From the NCBI GenBank assembly GCA_009760855.2, contig WPIO01000009.1, forward strand, positions 5,104,501 to 5,168,500: a stretch of DNA of 64,000 nucleotides, in the 5' to 3' direction. This stretch comes from Cristatella mucedo. Its lineage: Eukaryota; Bryozoa; Phylactolaemata; Cristatellidae. The notes under the pieces are model-generated. The model saw nothing but the letters and a program-made list of their open reading frames with translations, did not search any database and had not been told where the DNA came from. Positions 15,125-30,100 of the stretch are shown in pieces; within the stretch, counting starts at the first letter, position 1, and each line of letters opens with the position of its first letter. The translations under genes and the position numbers were made by a program.

Positions 15125-18100
15125 CCCCTTCTTAATCCCGAACGCTCTCTCTTGCTCTCTTGCTCTCTCTCTCTCTTGCTCTCTTGTCTCTCTCTCACTC
15201 TTGCTCTCTCACTTGCTGTTGCTTTCTGTGCCTTGCCGATTCTTATCCTGGGATGTGGCATGCTCCTTTTCTTGCTGCTTCTGCTCCCTCCTTCTTAGCT
15301 GTTGGGCTTGATATAGCCACTTGCTGCCACCTGCGACTGTCTTGAGAGTATTGTCGACAAGCCAGCAGCCGTGCGAGCTGTGACGGCTTCCGGCAGTGGC
15401 CGACTTTTGTCAAGTAGCTGCTTTAGCACTGGAGAAATGTTGAGTTCTCTTGCATTTGCCGAAAGTATGTACGTGTCTAGCCCAAGCAGTCCCTGGCAGT
15501 TACCTGATCAGAGCTGCTGCCCTAGTGATCGTTCTCTCCCCCATCCGTTAAACCAAGCCAGGCTTTAGAGAACCCGCTGCACTGCATCGCCTGTGGTCAT
15601 GCATCCTTCTGCCAATACTCGAAGTCCTGACGTCGAGTTGGCCTCCACACTCGATGCACGGCTGACCAGTGCTCGAATAGCAGCATTCGTGGTTGTTGTT
15701 TGCGATTGCTCTGTTTGCATACTGCACGTGGTGATTGGTACAAAGAGCCTTTGGACGATGGAAGTGTTGTAGGTAACTTTTCGGAATACCTTTTAGTAGT
15801 ATCATACCCTGAATGATGTACAGATATGCAGACAAAGCACGCTAGAACAAAAAAGGCAAGCTTACTGGGGCGAAGGGAATGCTGACAGGAACAGATACGT
15901 CTTGAGACTTAAACACTGCAAGCCCATTCTAGGTAATGACTGTAGCCGGCAGTAAGCTACAGACTTTCGGTGCGCACGAGTTGGAGGCCCGATCACCTAA
16001 CGATTTCAATTTAGTGTATGGGACAGCAAGATGACTAGATGCTGAAGAGCAGGTGGTGCAGTAGCACTCGGGAGGAGCAAGGAGGGCGGACATAGATAGA
16101 CTAGTGTAAGCAAGAAGTGAAGTGACCTGTAAGCCAGACTGAGGATCTTGTAATCGATACAATGCTCGATAGGGAGCCAATGCAGCTATGACAGAGCTGG
16201 TGTTGCGTGGCAGCTACCCCATTTACTTCAGACCTGGTGAGCCACTGAGTTCTGCCCTAGTTTCAGACGATTGATGGCACACACCGGGAGTTATAAATAA
16301 AGGGCACTTCAATAATCTCGATGCAATGTTGTTACAAACTCGTGAACTAGTTTGTGTTCGTTCTCTTATCTAAGCAGGCCCCAATTTTGGAGATGTTCCT
16401 TTGCTGAAAGTGGGCTGCCTTGACTAGTGCAATGATAGTGATAAGTAGAGGGAGCCAAGGCTGAACCCGAGGGTGCCCCATACTTTGAGTGACTACTAGT
16501 GATTACTAGATGACCGGCAACAGTCTGCATCAATTCACTGACAGCTCTCACTGAGGCATGACCGAACCCAGTCTAGCACTGTACCAGTGAACCCTTAGCG
16601 TTCGGAGGGGTGCTGCAGAAGGATTTGCTGCTCAATAGTGTCAAATGCTGCTGATAGATCCAGGAGTACCAGCAGAGGAGCCCTAACCTGATTGACGTGG
16701 TTCAGAATGCCATTGTAACCCAAAGCAGTTCAGTTTCAGTGGAATATTTAGCTATAAATTATTACTGGACTTTGCTAGTAAGATCGATCTCATCGTTTAG
16801 TTGCTAGGCCGCCTCTCATGCAAGTGTCGTGGAGAAGAATCGCTGAAGGGAGCGTGTTTGGAAAGCACTTTAATTTTCACAATCTAGGTTGGGTTTTAAT
16901 GAGCGGCCTGACAATTGCCTGTTTCAGAGGGCATGGGGCTTTACTAGTAACCTGGACAAATTTACGATTTCTTAGAGTGTGCAGTAACTCGTCTTACCTC
17001 TCAGGGAGAGCTGTATCTTGACTTTGATGCCGTCTGCAGCAGACTTGTATCTTTTACTCTTCTCCTTCTTCATCTCACCAACCGTCCCACCTTGATGCAA
17101 AGAGACAACTTGAGACTAGCCGTGGTCTTTGATGGGCTTGTACATCTCATTAAGCGATAGGTTCGCTGTACCCTTATGCTTTTGCTGGACATAAAGAGAG
17201 CAAAGAACACTAAACGAAGACTTGGGTGTGCCGCCAAAAAGCTAGGACCCCACACAGCTTGGCATTTTATGATTTTCATTGGTCTTGTCGATCCATTTTA
17301 GCTAATGCTGTGTCCAAATTTTATAGAGTAATTGTGGAATCACAGATCACTAACCAAAAACTGTTCATGTCAGCTATCGACCATTTTCTTAACCGTTCCA
17401 ATGCAAGCACCCCACCCAGTGATTCCAATGGTGACTAAGCAGAACGGTTTCCCGAATTCCTCGTAGGTAAAATAGAATGGATTAGAGACTCCATTCTTTA
17501 GCTGCCATTCCTTCGGAACTGCAACCCCTGCTCTTTTTGTCACTCACCCTGCATGCCTGTCTCCTCTGGACGGCTTCAGGTAAACGACTGTTTGTGGATG
17601 GTTCCTCTGAATCTCTCGGTGCCTCCTGCCCTGAGCTCATCGCATCGATGGCGATGTTGTTATCGCGTAACCCGAAATAAGTAAGCGGAAATGCGCTTAG
17701 ACCGACCAAACATAAACTAAAGCGTATTTACCGGAAAAGCTGCTGAGGAGCATGACTTTTCTTGATGCCATCAACTGTGCCAAGTTTTTAGTCATCTGGT
17801 CCCCCACTGCTACGGTTTGTGTTGACAGCCTCCAACTTTTGTTATACTATCCCACTACTGCTGGACGCCTCGTCTCGTTCGGTACAGATGCTGCTTTGGC
17901 AGCTGTCAGCCTGCTCCTTGGAATGACCAAACCTGGCTTAGCTACCTTGAAAAATTGTTAAGCCTGCTAGATAGCAGATCTTTTGCAAGCTCTTCTCCTC
18001 TTCCTCAGCCAGGCAGCTATACACGTAGTGCAGTGAGCTGATTATTAATGATGATAGGAGATGTTTGCATTGTGCCCTCTAGCAACCAAAGAATGTCTTT

Positions 18101-21100
18101 CTAGGCACTTTTTTACATATGCTGCAAAGGAAGCACGTCCATATGGTTAGTGATGCTGAGCACAGCGTAATTGCTGCGGAATGCATGCTGGTCTAAGTGG
18201 ACTTGGAAACTGCTTGCTTGCTTAGTTGAGCAGCTCGGAGGCAGAGATTGCAGGCGCTTGCGCTGATGGTTGGCCAGAGGCGATGTCGAGGGCGATCGGA
18301 GCTGCACGTTGGGTGCATGACCTGTGCTAGAATGCAGGCTTGCACTGCCTAGCTGCCCTAGCTGTATACATGCACAGCTGGTTCGGCATTGCCCGATCGG
18401 CGGCCATGTGAAGCCAATCCCGTTTTGTGGTGCTAAGCGTGTCAGATGCATCGTAGTATCTTAGGCTTGGTGCATGGAGCCAAGGCCTTGTTCGGACCAT
18501 AAGTCCTTTGCTCCTTTAATTGTAGGTGCACCCGGTCATCCTCGCGTGCCACGCCCACCCGGAGGAGCTTCGGTCGCTGAAGCAGACGGCGACAAGAGCA
18601 AAGGTGGCAGCAGCAGCTCGCAAGTTGTCATTCCAGTGCTTGTTATGGCCTGCGACCGCACAACTGTCCAGCAAAGCATCGATGATCTCCTAAGGTATGC
18701 AGAACCTCTTATTTGGTTTACAAACCGCCGCTGTTAGTGGAGTGATTAAGGTGCTCACTCCGACCAAGGTTTGGCCGAGGTCGTGGGCTCGAGCCCCGTG
18801 GCATATGCGAAGGGCCTGCATAGAGATTAAGTTCTCCTAGGGGGCGCTATACGGAAATGAATAGTTTTTCAAGTAGCTTACACGACTGAATGCTGCTGCT
18901 ACAAGCTGGCTGAGTAGACTGTAATTTGTGGACGGTCATAATTTCTTGCCTTTAACCTTCCCCCCCCAACAAGCTTCTGGCTGCTGCAAGAACTCCCGAC
19001 CGTCCAATTGGGCTATCGAACAAAGAATAGTGAAGCGATGAATTATGAAGTGACAGAAAAAATACTAAACTACGTGTAGAGCACGCATTTCTCTTGGTCG
19101 CTAGTTGCTTTTGAAAAAAATTGCCTCTTCGATCATGTGACACTGGTTTTCTAGCTCTAGTTTTAGTTCTCTGGTTCTCTAGCACCGCTCTTTAGATGGC
19201 CAAATTTCATTACTACTAAGTTACATTAAGGTGTACGACTTCGAACTGGTCCTGAGGTCTGGCACCGAGCACTCATAACTTACCTATTCTATTGCGTGAG
19301 TTCATATGCACGGTAGGGTCGATCGTCCCAAGTCTTAATCAGCTCAAGTCTTGGGATGGTAAGGTCAGGGTAACTAGTAGCAGACTCATAATATCGTCAT
19401 AGTTGCCGAACGGCTGCTGTCGGGTCGAAGATGCTGCTGTGCTGTAGAGGAGGCCGAGAGCAGTTGGTCATAAGTGAGCAGCCAAGTAGATGCCTGTTTT
19501 GTTGTTGGTCATATAGTTTTGTTCTTAAGCCATAGTGGCTCACTAGATAAGGCGGTTGCTTTTCACGACCTCGGCCCCGAGGTCGTGGGTTCGAATCCTG
19601 TGGTGGGCAATCCTTTATCGCCGCTGCAAGCGGTGGTGATAGCTGTCAAGGCTCTTCTGTCGCTATACAAAAAGAGGCTGTTAAATCAGCTTGTATTTAT
19701 TTTAATAGTAGCATTGCTTAGTCTGTCCTAATTACATTGCTGCCGTGCTAGGTGAGGTCCTTGACTCCACGTGCCACCGTTAGGACAGCATGCAGGTCTT
19801 TACGAATGGCTCGAAGCCGTGCTAGGAGCTTGCCCCACAGCATGTAATAAGCAATTCTAGAGCTGATAGTTAAGTGAAACAAGTGTCCATCAAAGTCTAA
19901 TGGCAACTTACCTAAAGCAGCCGGTCTGTTTTCCCACCAGAATCTGATTGACATAACTGTGTTGCACCCCTGGGACCCCTGCAGGCGATACCCAGATGTA
20001 TTTGTCATTTAAACGATCGGAATTTGCTTCAGCCACTGGAAAACGGAATGCTTGCCTCGCAAACATTTGATCCTGGGTGTCGGCCAATTTCCTTAAACTG
20101 AACGTTGATAAAACCAAACTGCTACTCAAAAGCCACCCAAAGCATGTGGCTGGTCTAGGAAACTTTGCTTTTCTACTTGGTGATACTGTAGTGCCACCGT
20201 CACCATGTGCTCAAATTTAGTTGTCCTCTTTGATAACTGTCTCAAGTTTGAAAGGTTTATTAAGAAGACTGCTTAAACTATAGACATCAAGTTCCCTGTC
20301 AAGGGTTCAAGACTGCCTACCATGGTGGCTTGCATCAAACTTTGCTTGCTCCCTGGTTTTGCCTAGACAGGCCTGCTGCAATTCCATTTTGGCTGGGCTA
20401 CCAAAACAGCTATACAATTTCTGAAGCTTATGATGACCATTGCTGTAAAGCTAACCAACAAAATTCAGAGGTTCTGCCACGTGTCTCATTTGCTGAAGGA
20501 GCTGTCATTGCTCCTGGTAGGAAAACTACTACTACTGCTACTATATACTCGCCTGCTGCCAACTGAGGCACATCCTGTCTTGCAGTCCTGTCATGAGCTG
20601 CTGGTTCTTCTATGCAGCTGTGCTTCTCACTTTCTTTTTGTTGCGTGAGATTAAGTCTGTTTGCTATTGTGAAGACAGTAAACAATTTACCGGTCAACGC
20701 TGAGAGGTCTCACTCCCCAGATATTAAAGACTCGGCCGAATAGTATTCAGCCTTCTTTACGGAAAACATTGTGCACGTTTGTGCCTCCATAAAGCCCCAT
20801 CCGACTAAAGCAGTTGTTGAATCACAACCTATGGCTTTAAAAGATTTTCCGGGGTTTCTGCATGCGATGTGGCTACCTGAATAAGGTCTAGTAAAAAAAG
20901 AGCTCGTCTCCTGAACACTATACCATCGTCTCTGAGGTCTTCACTGGTAAACCAACTTTGCCCAGCCTTAACCGAGATTTTTAATGCTTCTCTGGAAAAA
21001 GGGGTTCTACCCAAGTCCTTCAAATTGGCAATCGACCGTTACTTATAAAGCCTGGATTAGCTACAGAGGTTCTTGCAAATTATCGTCCAGTTTCCCTTCT

Positions 21101-23961
21101 TTCTTTTTTCTAAGATTCTTGAAAAAATTGTCACTAAGCAGTTGGTAGCCCACATTGAAAAGAATGAAATGTCAGAAAAACTTCAATAGTGTTTCAGGCG
21201 GCAGCACTCCACTGAAACTGCTCACCTCCTAATTACCAGTGACATCCTGTGCTGCAAAGATGACGGGAATGTCACTGCTAGATCTATCAGCTGTCTTTGA
21301 CACCATTGATCACGATGCCCTGCTTGAACGATTGAGAGCAACGATCGGTCTGGCTGCACTGGCATGGTTTATCGTACTTGTCTGATAGTGTTCAATCCGT
21401 GTCTTGTGGGGGTCTGGTCTCATTCACAAGACCAGACACTTGTGGAGTCCCTCAAGTGCCTTTCCTCGTTGCTGTTCTCCATTTATACTCAATCTCTGCG
21501 GAAAATGATTAAGGCCCATGGAATAAGATCACACTTTCACGCTGACAATACACAGCTGTATTTGTCATTCAAACCGTCGGAATCTGCTGCAGCAGCTGAT
21601 AAACTGAATGCTTGCTTTACCAGCATTTGAACCTGGATGACGGAAAATTTCTCGTAACTAAACGACGATAAAAATGAACTGCTGCTCATAGGACACCCTA
21701 AACATGTTACTGGATTAGAAGGCTTTGCTCTGTTAATAGGCGATGTTGTCGTACGACCATCACCACGTGCTCGGAATTTAGGTGTCGCCTTCGACAGCTG
21801 CCTAAATTTTAAAAGCTTCGTTCAGAAGACTGCTTCTGCAGCTAGCCATCACAGCAGATCCCTATCTAAGATTAGGTGTCTTCGACTGTGGTTTGCAAGA
21901 GATTTAACCTGCTCCTTAGTTCTGTCTTAGCTTTTTTATTATAATTCCCTTTTGGCTGGGCCACTGCAGCTGGCTATGAATATGGCTGCAAGGCTAGTTT
22001 GCAAATTCCAGAGGTTTGACCACGTTTCTTCTTTGCTTAAAGAGCTTGGATGACTGCCGGTTGATCAAAGAATACAGAGCAAAGTTCTTATGCTGACCCA
22101 CAAGGTCCGCCACGGCTTGGCTCCTTCGTACTTAGCTGAACTGCTGCACCAGTTTCAGCCTCTTTTCGCACTCGGGTCCTGTGTCGACAATAAATTAGCT
22201 GTTCCATTCCTCCGCTTAAAGACCGTTGGCGACAGAAGCTTTAGCTCTGTAGGTCCTAGACTGTGGAACTCGCTTCCACAATTCTTACGCAACGACAACT
22301 GCTCTCCTGCTGCCGACTATGACTCATCCTTTTCAGTGGTCCTGAGCTGTTACTTCCATGCTACTCACTACCTCAACTGCTCTCCTGACTCTGCTATGCT
22401 TCCCACTTTCTCTTTGTTTGGTGAGACGAAGTCTGTTGGCCACCGAATGAGTACCGAAAGCTGCTTAGGCTGTGATTGCGCTATGCAAAACTCTCCTGCA
22501 TAACACTCGCATAGTCTCTGTGCCTTTGTGGAGTTACAGATGAAGATGCATTACATTAAATTATCCACCGAAAGCTGCTTAGGCTTTGAGTACGCTATAG
22601 TAAACTCTTCAGCGCATCACCCACTCGGTCTTTCTGCCGTTATGGAGGGCAAACGTAGATACATCCGTTACGGTGCATTATGAATTCCTCAGTTGGGGGG
22701 CTAGATGGCAGTGAGTAGAATCATTTTTCTTTCATCAGCGTCTTGTGAGAGAAATCCTGTGGAAAGGCTGTTTTTTCGTGCTGTGGGGCTGCGTGCTGGT
22801 AATAATAATTATAATAATCCTAGCTGATTAAACAGCCTTTTTTTGTATAGCGATGGAAGAGCCTTTACGGCTTTCGCCACCGCTTGCAGTGGCGATAAAG
22901 GATCGCCAACTGGATGGAAATGCTAATATTAACGAGATATTTAGTTGGGAGCTGTGGTTAAAGCTAACGGATTCCTAACTTAAGCCGTCTAAATTTGTTA
23001 GACTCATCGTCCTCTCTTTTTATCTTGCCCTGTTGTAGTGTAATTCATTCGCAGGCCGATTTGTTTTCATTATCGCCATCTTTACTGTTGTTTCAGTTGC
23101 TTCTGCTCATCGTGGCTCCCGGCAGCTGAAAGAATAGGGGTTTATGAGGCCTCTGTGGTGGCTGGAGTGCTTGTGCATGCACCTAAGCATTCTTTCTTTT
23201 GCAAAGCTACCCCTGTCCTTCACTTCAGCTCGAGCTGCTGCCGATCTGCTGCCGGATGTGGAGATGCATGAAGCTTTAGTCGATGCTGTGTGCATTTCCC
23301 TTTGTAGGTATAGGCCGTCCACTGAACGCTTTCCAATCATTGTCAGCCAAGACTGTGGCCATGCAGAAACCGAGAAAGTTATATTGTCGTACGGATCGAA
23401 AGTGCAGCTGATCAAGGTAGTCGCAGGGCAGGTTGTGATAGTGCAGTGTCAAGGAATCGCAATAGCTTTAGCCGCATTGCGTAGCGCTCTCCTGCATGCT
23501 ATGCAGCCTCGAATCTGTGTGGCACCGTTACCATGGCTTCGTGCAGCTGAGCAGCCACTGCAAAGGGAGCCCTGAGCCGCCAGCGGTCGTGCCCTTGCTA
23601 CTTTCAGCAGCCAGACTTGAGCAGCATCGACCTACCACCCAAGGACGTGAAGTTCATGGGCTATTACAAAATCTCGCGTCACTATAAGTGGGCGCTGAAC
23701 CAGGTGTTTAGGGCCATGTCCTATGAGGCTGTCATCGTCGTGGAAGGTAAGCAGTTGCTGTCTCTGCGCCTCTGCACACGGGCCGCATCTGCACGTTGGC
23801 TCTTTTTTTCAGTCACGCTGGCGTTGCTTCGCGACTCGCTGAACTTGCGAGGCTGCTGCCTGCCCCCCTGCTGCTTGCTGTCTTTCATCGGCAGGCGAGG
23901 AGGCGTGCAGAGCACTTGGCACATCGCTACTGTTTCGTGCGCACAGCGGACGTCGAAGTCG

Positions 23962-24050
<89 letters not shown>

Positions 24051-24082
24051 CTTATTTGTTTATTTATATAATGTATATATAC

Positions 24083-24169
<87 letters not shown>

Positions 24170-27100
24170 ATTCATTTGTATAGCACCCTAAGAGAACTTA
24201 ATCTCCATTCAGGCGCTTATCTGTATAAATATATCTGTATACATGTGTGTATATATATATATATATATATTTATTTATTTATTATTTACATAATGTATAT
24301 ATATTTATACACGCACATATACATATATATATATATATATATAATGTATTTGTATAGCACCCTAAGAGAACTTAATCTCCATTCAGACGCTTCACCCCAT
24401 TCAGGCGCTTCACGTATGTCATAGGGTTCGAGCCCATTACCTCGATCATCAAATGTGTCCACCTTGATTCGAGGCGAGCACGTTAGCCACTGGGCCAAAC
24501 CAGTGCGCCGACCCCTGTCATTACCAAGCTGGACGATGAGTAGAGCGACTCCGCTGCTCGACCATCGACCGTCAGCCTGGTCCCCAGGGGTCCGGAGGGG
24601 CCTCCGCCGGTCGCCAGCAGCAGCCGTTGCTCATCTGTTGGCCCCTCCCCCTCCACCCGCATCGCGCACGGCTGGATGCTCAGGCGAAGCTCGATCCGCT
24701 GGGCCCCTCGGCTGCACGTCCGTGGCTGGCTGCGGTGAGACGGGAACCGAGTCGAGCTGTCGTGCTTACTTCCAGAGCAGAAAAAACCTCGAGATCCCCA
24801 TGCAGAAAAAACCTCCTGCGTCCCACCGGCAAAGGAGCAGCAGCAGGCGGCGTGTGCTTGGTCCAGTAGGCGCGACGGTCCAGTTGGGGTCCGCACTGTA
24901 AAACTTGGAAGTGTAATGTGTGTCTGTCTGTAACTTCACAAAGCAACAACTACTATGTCGGTGTCACACAGGACAGTTTTCTATAGCCTACTGGAAGCCT
25001 AAGCTGCTTCCGGTGCGCATTCAGTAGCCAACGTACTTCATCTCACGCAGCAAAGAGAAAGTGAAAATCATTGGAGAGGCAAGCGGGCAGTTTGAGGGAG
25101 TGAACAGCGTTGAAGTATCTGCTCCAAACGGCTGGAAAGGGTGTGCCACAGTCGGCAGCAGGAGAGTTTTTACGTACGAATTGTGGAAGTGAGTTTCACG
25201 GTTTGGGCCCTGCAGAGCAAAAGCTTCTGTCGCCAACGGTCTTTAGGTGGAGGAATGGAATAATAATAATACACTTTATAAAGCGCCCTCAGAGAACTCG
25301 ATCTCTTTCTAGGCGCTTTACATTTGCTGCAAAGGAAACACGATCGAATGGTGAGTGGTGTCGTGCTTGATAAACAACATGAATAATATGGTTAGGGGTG
25401 TCATGCACAGGGTCAGCATGCAAGTGTGAGTAGTGGCAGCATGCAACAATGTCAGCATGCATAAGCACGTTAAGGAAGAATCACAGGGAACCACTAAATG
25501 CTGTCATAAATAGGTGTTTTTAATTTTTTTTCAATGTGTTCAAATCAGGGGATGTCGTGACGGAAGTCGGGAGTGAGTTCCATGCTTTGGGAGCATACAA
25601 ACTAAAGGCACGGTCTCCAAAGGATTTGAGGTTTGTTCGAGGTATATGTAAACAGTTAGTTTCCGAAAAATGGGTGGTACGATGCTTGGCCTGGTGGGGG
25701 AGTAAATCTGATAGGTAGGCTAGACCTAAAGAATGGAACAGCTAATTTATTTTAAAGACATGAGGGCACGAGGAGGTTGAAACTACTATCACCACCGATG
25801 AGAGTGGATAACGTATATAGATCCCTGTACGACTCGAACCTACGATATGGGTTGTTGAGCACGAGCGCCCTACCCCCCCCCCCCCCGAGATTAGCTCTCA
25901 GCACGCCCCGAAGTGGGTGTGTGCGCTATCCAGTGAACGGTTGTAGCTGTTGCTGCCGATGCTGCCTGCTATCGGCATGTGATCGCCAGCATGTTTGCTT
26001 TTTTCTATGCAATTCGCCAGAGCGAGCATGCAGTATCAACTGCCACCTGGCGTAGGTATTATGTCACGGTACTCATATGAGATGGCCTGGCGAGTTGTTC
26101 TGCTACACAGCTGCTGCCAAAAAACAGGCAAGCATTTGCAACGGCTGCATGCACCGTGCAGCAGTGGCCGAGCACCCTTCGGTTAAGCCTCGTAAGCAGT
26201 TTTGAAGTCGGTCTGTCGGCATGCTTGAACTGCCATGGCCAGCAGTGGCCGAGCTCCTGGGTGACTGGCTGTCGCCACTCCCACCACGCCACGCCCACCG
26301 GCTGGTTGTGCAGCTGCAAAAGTGAAAGCTCCAAGTCTTGCCGTCTATCGTGTTTGCAGATGACTTGAACATAGCGCCAGACTTTTTTGAGTACTTCGCA
26401 GCTGCCTATCCGCTGCTGAAGGCCGACTCGTCGCTGTGGTGCATCTCGGCGTGGAATGACAATGGCAAGCCTGGCCTGATTGCAGATGACTCAGGTATGG
26501 TCGTGGAGACTGCACGAGCGCTAGCTAGCGCCGCGTGCTTCCTCCCACACGCGAGTGCACTCACTTATGAGCAGGCTGCACTTGAATATGCGATGGATTC
26601 TGCTTATGTAGTCAAGCCAAGTGATTTTTTACTAACCGCACAAGTGCCGACACCTCGACCTCGACAACCAAGTCAATCAGAGAAGGGTGGTAGACACATG
26701 AGACTTTAGATGTACTGGATGCAAGCTTGTTCTGCAAACCTGTTCAAGCCAACTCGTTAGCCAGGGCCTCTGGATTATTGGTCATCGATTGCTGCGAGTT
26801 TTAGTGCTGCTTCCTATTGGCAGTGGACCTTACCGTACCGTATTTATTGCGTGATGCTTTGCCTGATGCCGCGAGCTGCTGGCATTCTCGTAGCACTTAA
26901 GAGTTGCTCGCGTGAGAAAATACGAATCGTGCTGCGTTAGTTGCTCATGCTCACCCTCTTTTTTGATCGCCAAATCCAGAGTTGCTGCACCGAACAGACT
27001 TTTTTCCCGGTCTCGGCTGGCTGATCGAGAAAGACAAGTGGCTCGCGCTTGACCCCAACTGGCCGGCTGGGTACGTAGACACTCTGCGCTGGGCGGTGGT

Positions 27101-30100
27101 AAATGCAGATTTCGGCTCCCCCGTGCCGCAGTCGGCTAGCTAGTGGGAACCGCGTGCATGCCACCGCTGCGGCGCTCTTGCAGGTTCTGGGACGATTGGA
27201 TGAGGCTGCCGGAGCAGCGAGCCGACCGCGCCTGCATTCGCCCCGAGATATCCCGAACGAAGACCTTCGGCAAGGTCGGAGTAAGCAAGTACGTGAGCCC
27301 AGCCAGCCGCTCAGCAGCTGTTCGAGCGCTCAGCAGCAGCGCGAACGCCGTCAGGTGACATGTCCGGGTGCTGCTGGCAGTGTGCACGAGCAATGTGCAT
27401 GCTCGGCGGCTTTGTTGCACGGCTTCCGCAAGCAGCTTCTCTCCGTGTGCACACGTACTTACCTCAGTCGAGAGACAAGGGGTTCAAGTTATGTTTCCGG
27501 TGTCTCTCGCATCAGCCCCAGCTGTGGCCTCTTTCAGAGGCGAGTTCTTTGACAAGCACCTGCGGTTCATACAGCTCAATCAGAATCCGGTGAAGTTCAC
27601 AGCCAAGGACCTGAGCTATTTAACAAAGGTAAATGCTATGCAAGCAAGTGTACGCGGGCAGCGCTTGCCTCGGTGGCACCACCTGGCCTCGCACATGCCT
27701 TGTAGCACTCTGTCGTATTCCTTTAGCTATCGTGCTAGTCAGGTGGAGGCCAGCTCCGTTGCTGGCGTGCTCATTCACTCTGGATTGACCATTATTTCAC
27801 CTGCATCCTGCTCTTTCTTCATCATTTTATTTTGTAGGCACGGTACGATAGTAACTTTGTCAAGAGAGTCTATGGGGTGCCTGTGGTTTCTTTTGGTCAG
27901 TTAATAGAGGGTGAACTCGATTCTAAAGCCCGCGAGATTCGAGTTCAGTATTCGTCTGCCGAATCATTCAAGATCATCGCCAAGCAGCTGGGCATTATGG
28001 AGGACTTTAAGGTATGTGTTAGCAAGCCTGTGCTCTACTGCCACCAATGCCCGGTAGCTGCCAGCTTTCAAGTCTTAGATATCGTGTGCTTGATAAGTTG
28101 CCATGCATTTGACCCTACTGCTATTTAGCCAGGAGCATTAATTAGCCCATTTGCTCACCTCTGGACCCCCATCTCACTCACGGTTTTTAACTAGGGTTAC
28201 AGTGTGACCAATGTCTGAAAACTGCTGTCGACTTTGCTGATTGACAGCCGCAGGCAGGAGCATTGCAGTATTCCCAAATAGTTCCATCCAATCAAGCAAA
28301 GCCGTCAGGGTGACATCGACAGGAAGCCGTCAGCTCCTCTGGCTCGAGTCGTTTAGCTAGAGCCTCTAACCAACTTCAAATCCTTTGCAGCAGACCATGC
28401 AGCATACAGTTCTATGTCTCCCCAAGCCGGAAACTCTCCCCGCTGGCATCAGAGCATGCCTGTATTTGACGGCATTCCCACCTGTTCCTTATAGTACATG
28501 TTCCTCTTGGCACATGTTTTGATACTAGTAAAGTGTCCTTTCTCTGCCTATGCATGCTGACACCAGGTCATGTTATCACTAATCGGTGGATATGCTTTCT
28601 TTACAGCATTATTAAATTGCATATAAAATAGAATAAATTCTCTTTGGTCACAATAAAAGTGCCTTAGTATACATTGTATTGCAATTGGAATTATCATTGC
28701 TGCTATTCCCAGTACCAAGAAACTTAATTGTATGCTGCTCTCCTTCCCCGTGAAATCTGCATTCAGCCCTCCCCCAAGTAGCACACATTGATCACTGGTT
28801 GGTGTTCTTGGGCTGAATCGGCACTAGCTATACATTTTTAAGAGACATCACTCCGTAGGTACTATCAAAGTTAAAAGTGTATGCTTTTGCCCTCAAACTG
28901 AAAAATTCTAATGCATAAGACCTCTCCTGTCTGGATTGGCTAAGACCCAGTACGTCATGGTAAATGCTGTGACGATCTATATTAAGCAATTCAGCCAGTG
29001 AAGTAGAAGCTATTAATTAATACTAGAAAACAAGTTCGAGAAGTGCAAACATTTGTTATAAGAATGGAGTCTATCAATCTTGTACTAACTCACACGTAAT
29101 GAGCCAGGTCGTGGGTTTGAGTTTTATGGCAAGTTACCTGTGATTGCCTGCTGAAACCTGTTTGCTTGTGGGTCTCAGCCCACAGTTAGGGTGTTCACGC
29201 TTCACAGCCCAGAGCCGAGAGGTTCGAGTCGTGCAGGCATTAAAGGATTGCCTGCTGCTAAGGCTCTTTTGCTGCTGTATGAATGAGGCTGTTGAATTGG
29301 CCGACTTTGCTATTGACTTACATCTTGCTAAAAGTGCCACCAGTATTGCATGCAAAAGCAACTTTTTTCTGCACCTGATTGTGGGAGAACTAGCTTTGGG
29401 AACATCCCTGTCCAATCTAATTTGTGGCGGTTGTAGAGTAGCTAGGAAGCATTGTGGTGTAAGCAAAGCACGGGGAATACCTCCCTTTACGGAAGGACAA
29501 CATTGAAGATTGCATTTGGCAGTCTACAAAAACGTGCATTGCCGGGGAGCTCGTGCTTTCCTAGTAGTGTGAATGCTACATTGTTAAGAACCAATTTCCA
29601 CTGACAACTATGGAAACCAAGAAGAAATTTGGTCACCCAAAGCTGACAAGCGATCGTGACAGCACACATACCTACACACACACAACCGATTTGCTTCTGT
29701 TAGGTGTTGCTAAGATGCTCCAAATGATATTTCCTAGTCAAAGAAGATTACTTGCCCACTAGACCCTATTCCCACTGTCCTACTTATGGCATGCATAGAT
29801 CTGCTTCTGCCATGCTCATAACTAACATAGTTTGGCCCAGCGGTGAAGATGCTTGCTCCGATCAAGATGGTAAATGTATTTGATGGCTTGAGGTCGTGGG
29901 CTCGAGCTTCATGGCTTATATGAAGCGCTTGATTATAGGTTAGGTTCTCTTAGGGCCCTATACAAATGAATTATATTTTTGTTATTTGGTTAACATATAG
30001 CTAGCCTCAGGTCTTGTCCCTGCACCTTTCAAAAAGGTTGTTGCAAATATCCTAAGAAAGCAACACTAAACCTAAAGAACTCGAGCAACTTTCGTCCAGT

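Noticed and set aside
23617..24183. A 188-codon ORF running out of MGAT1 exon 5
   Set aside because: Only the first part is real exon; the rest is intron and TG/CA arrays read through.
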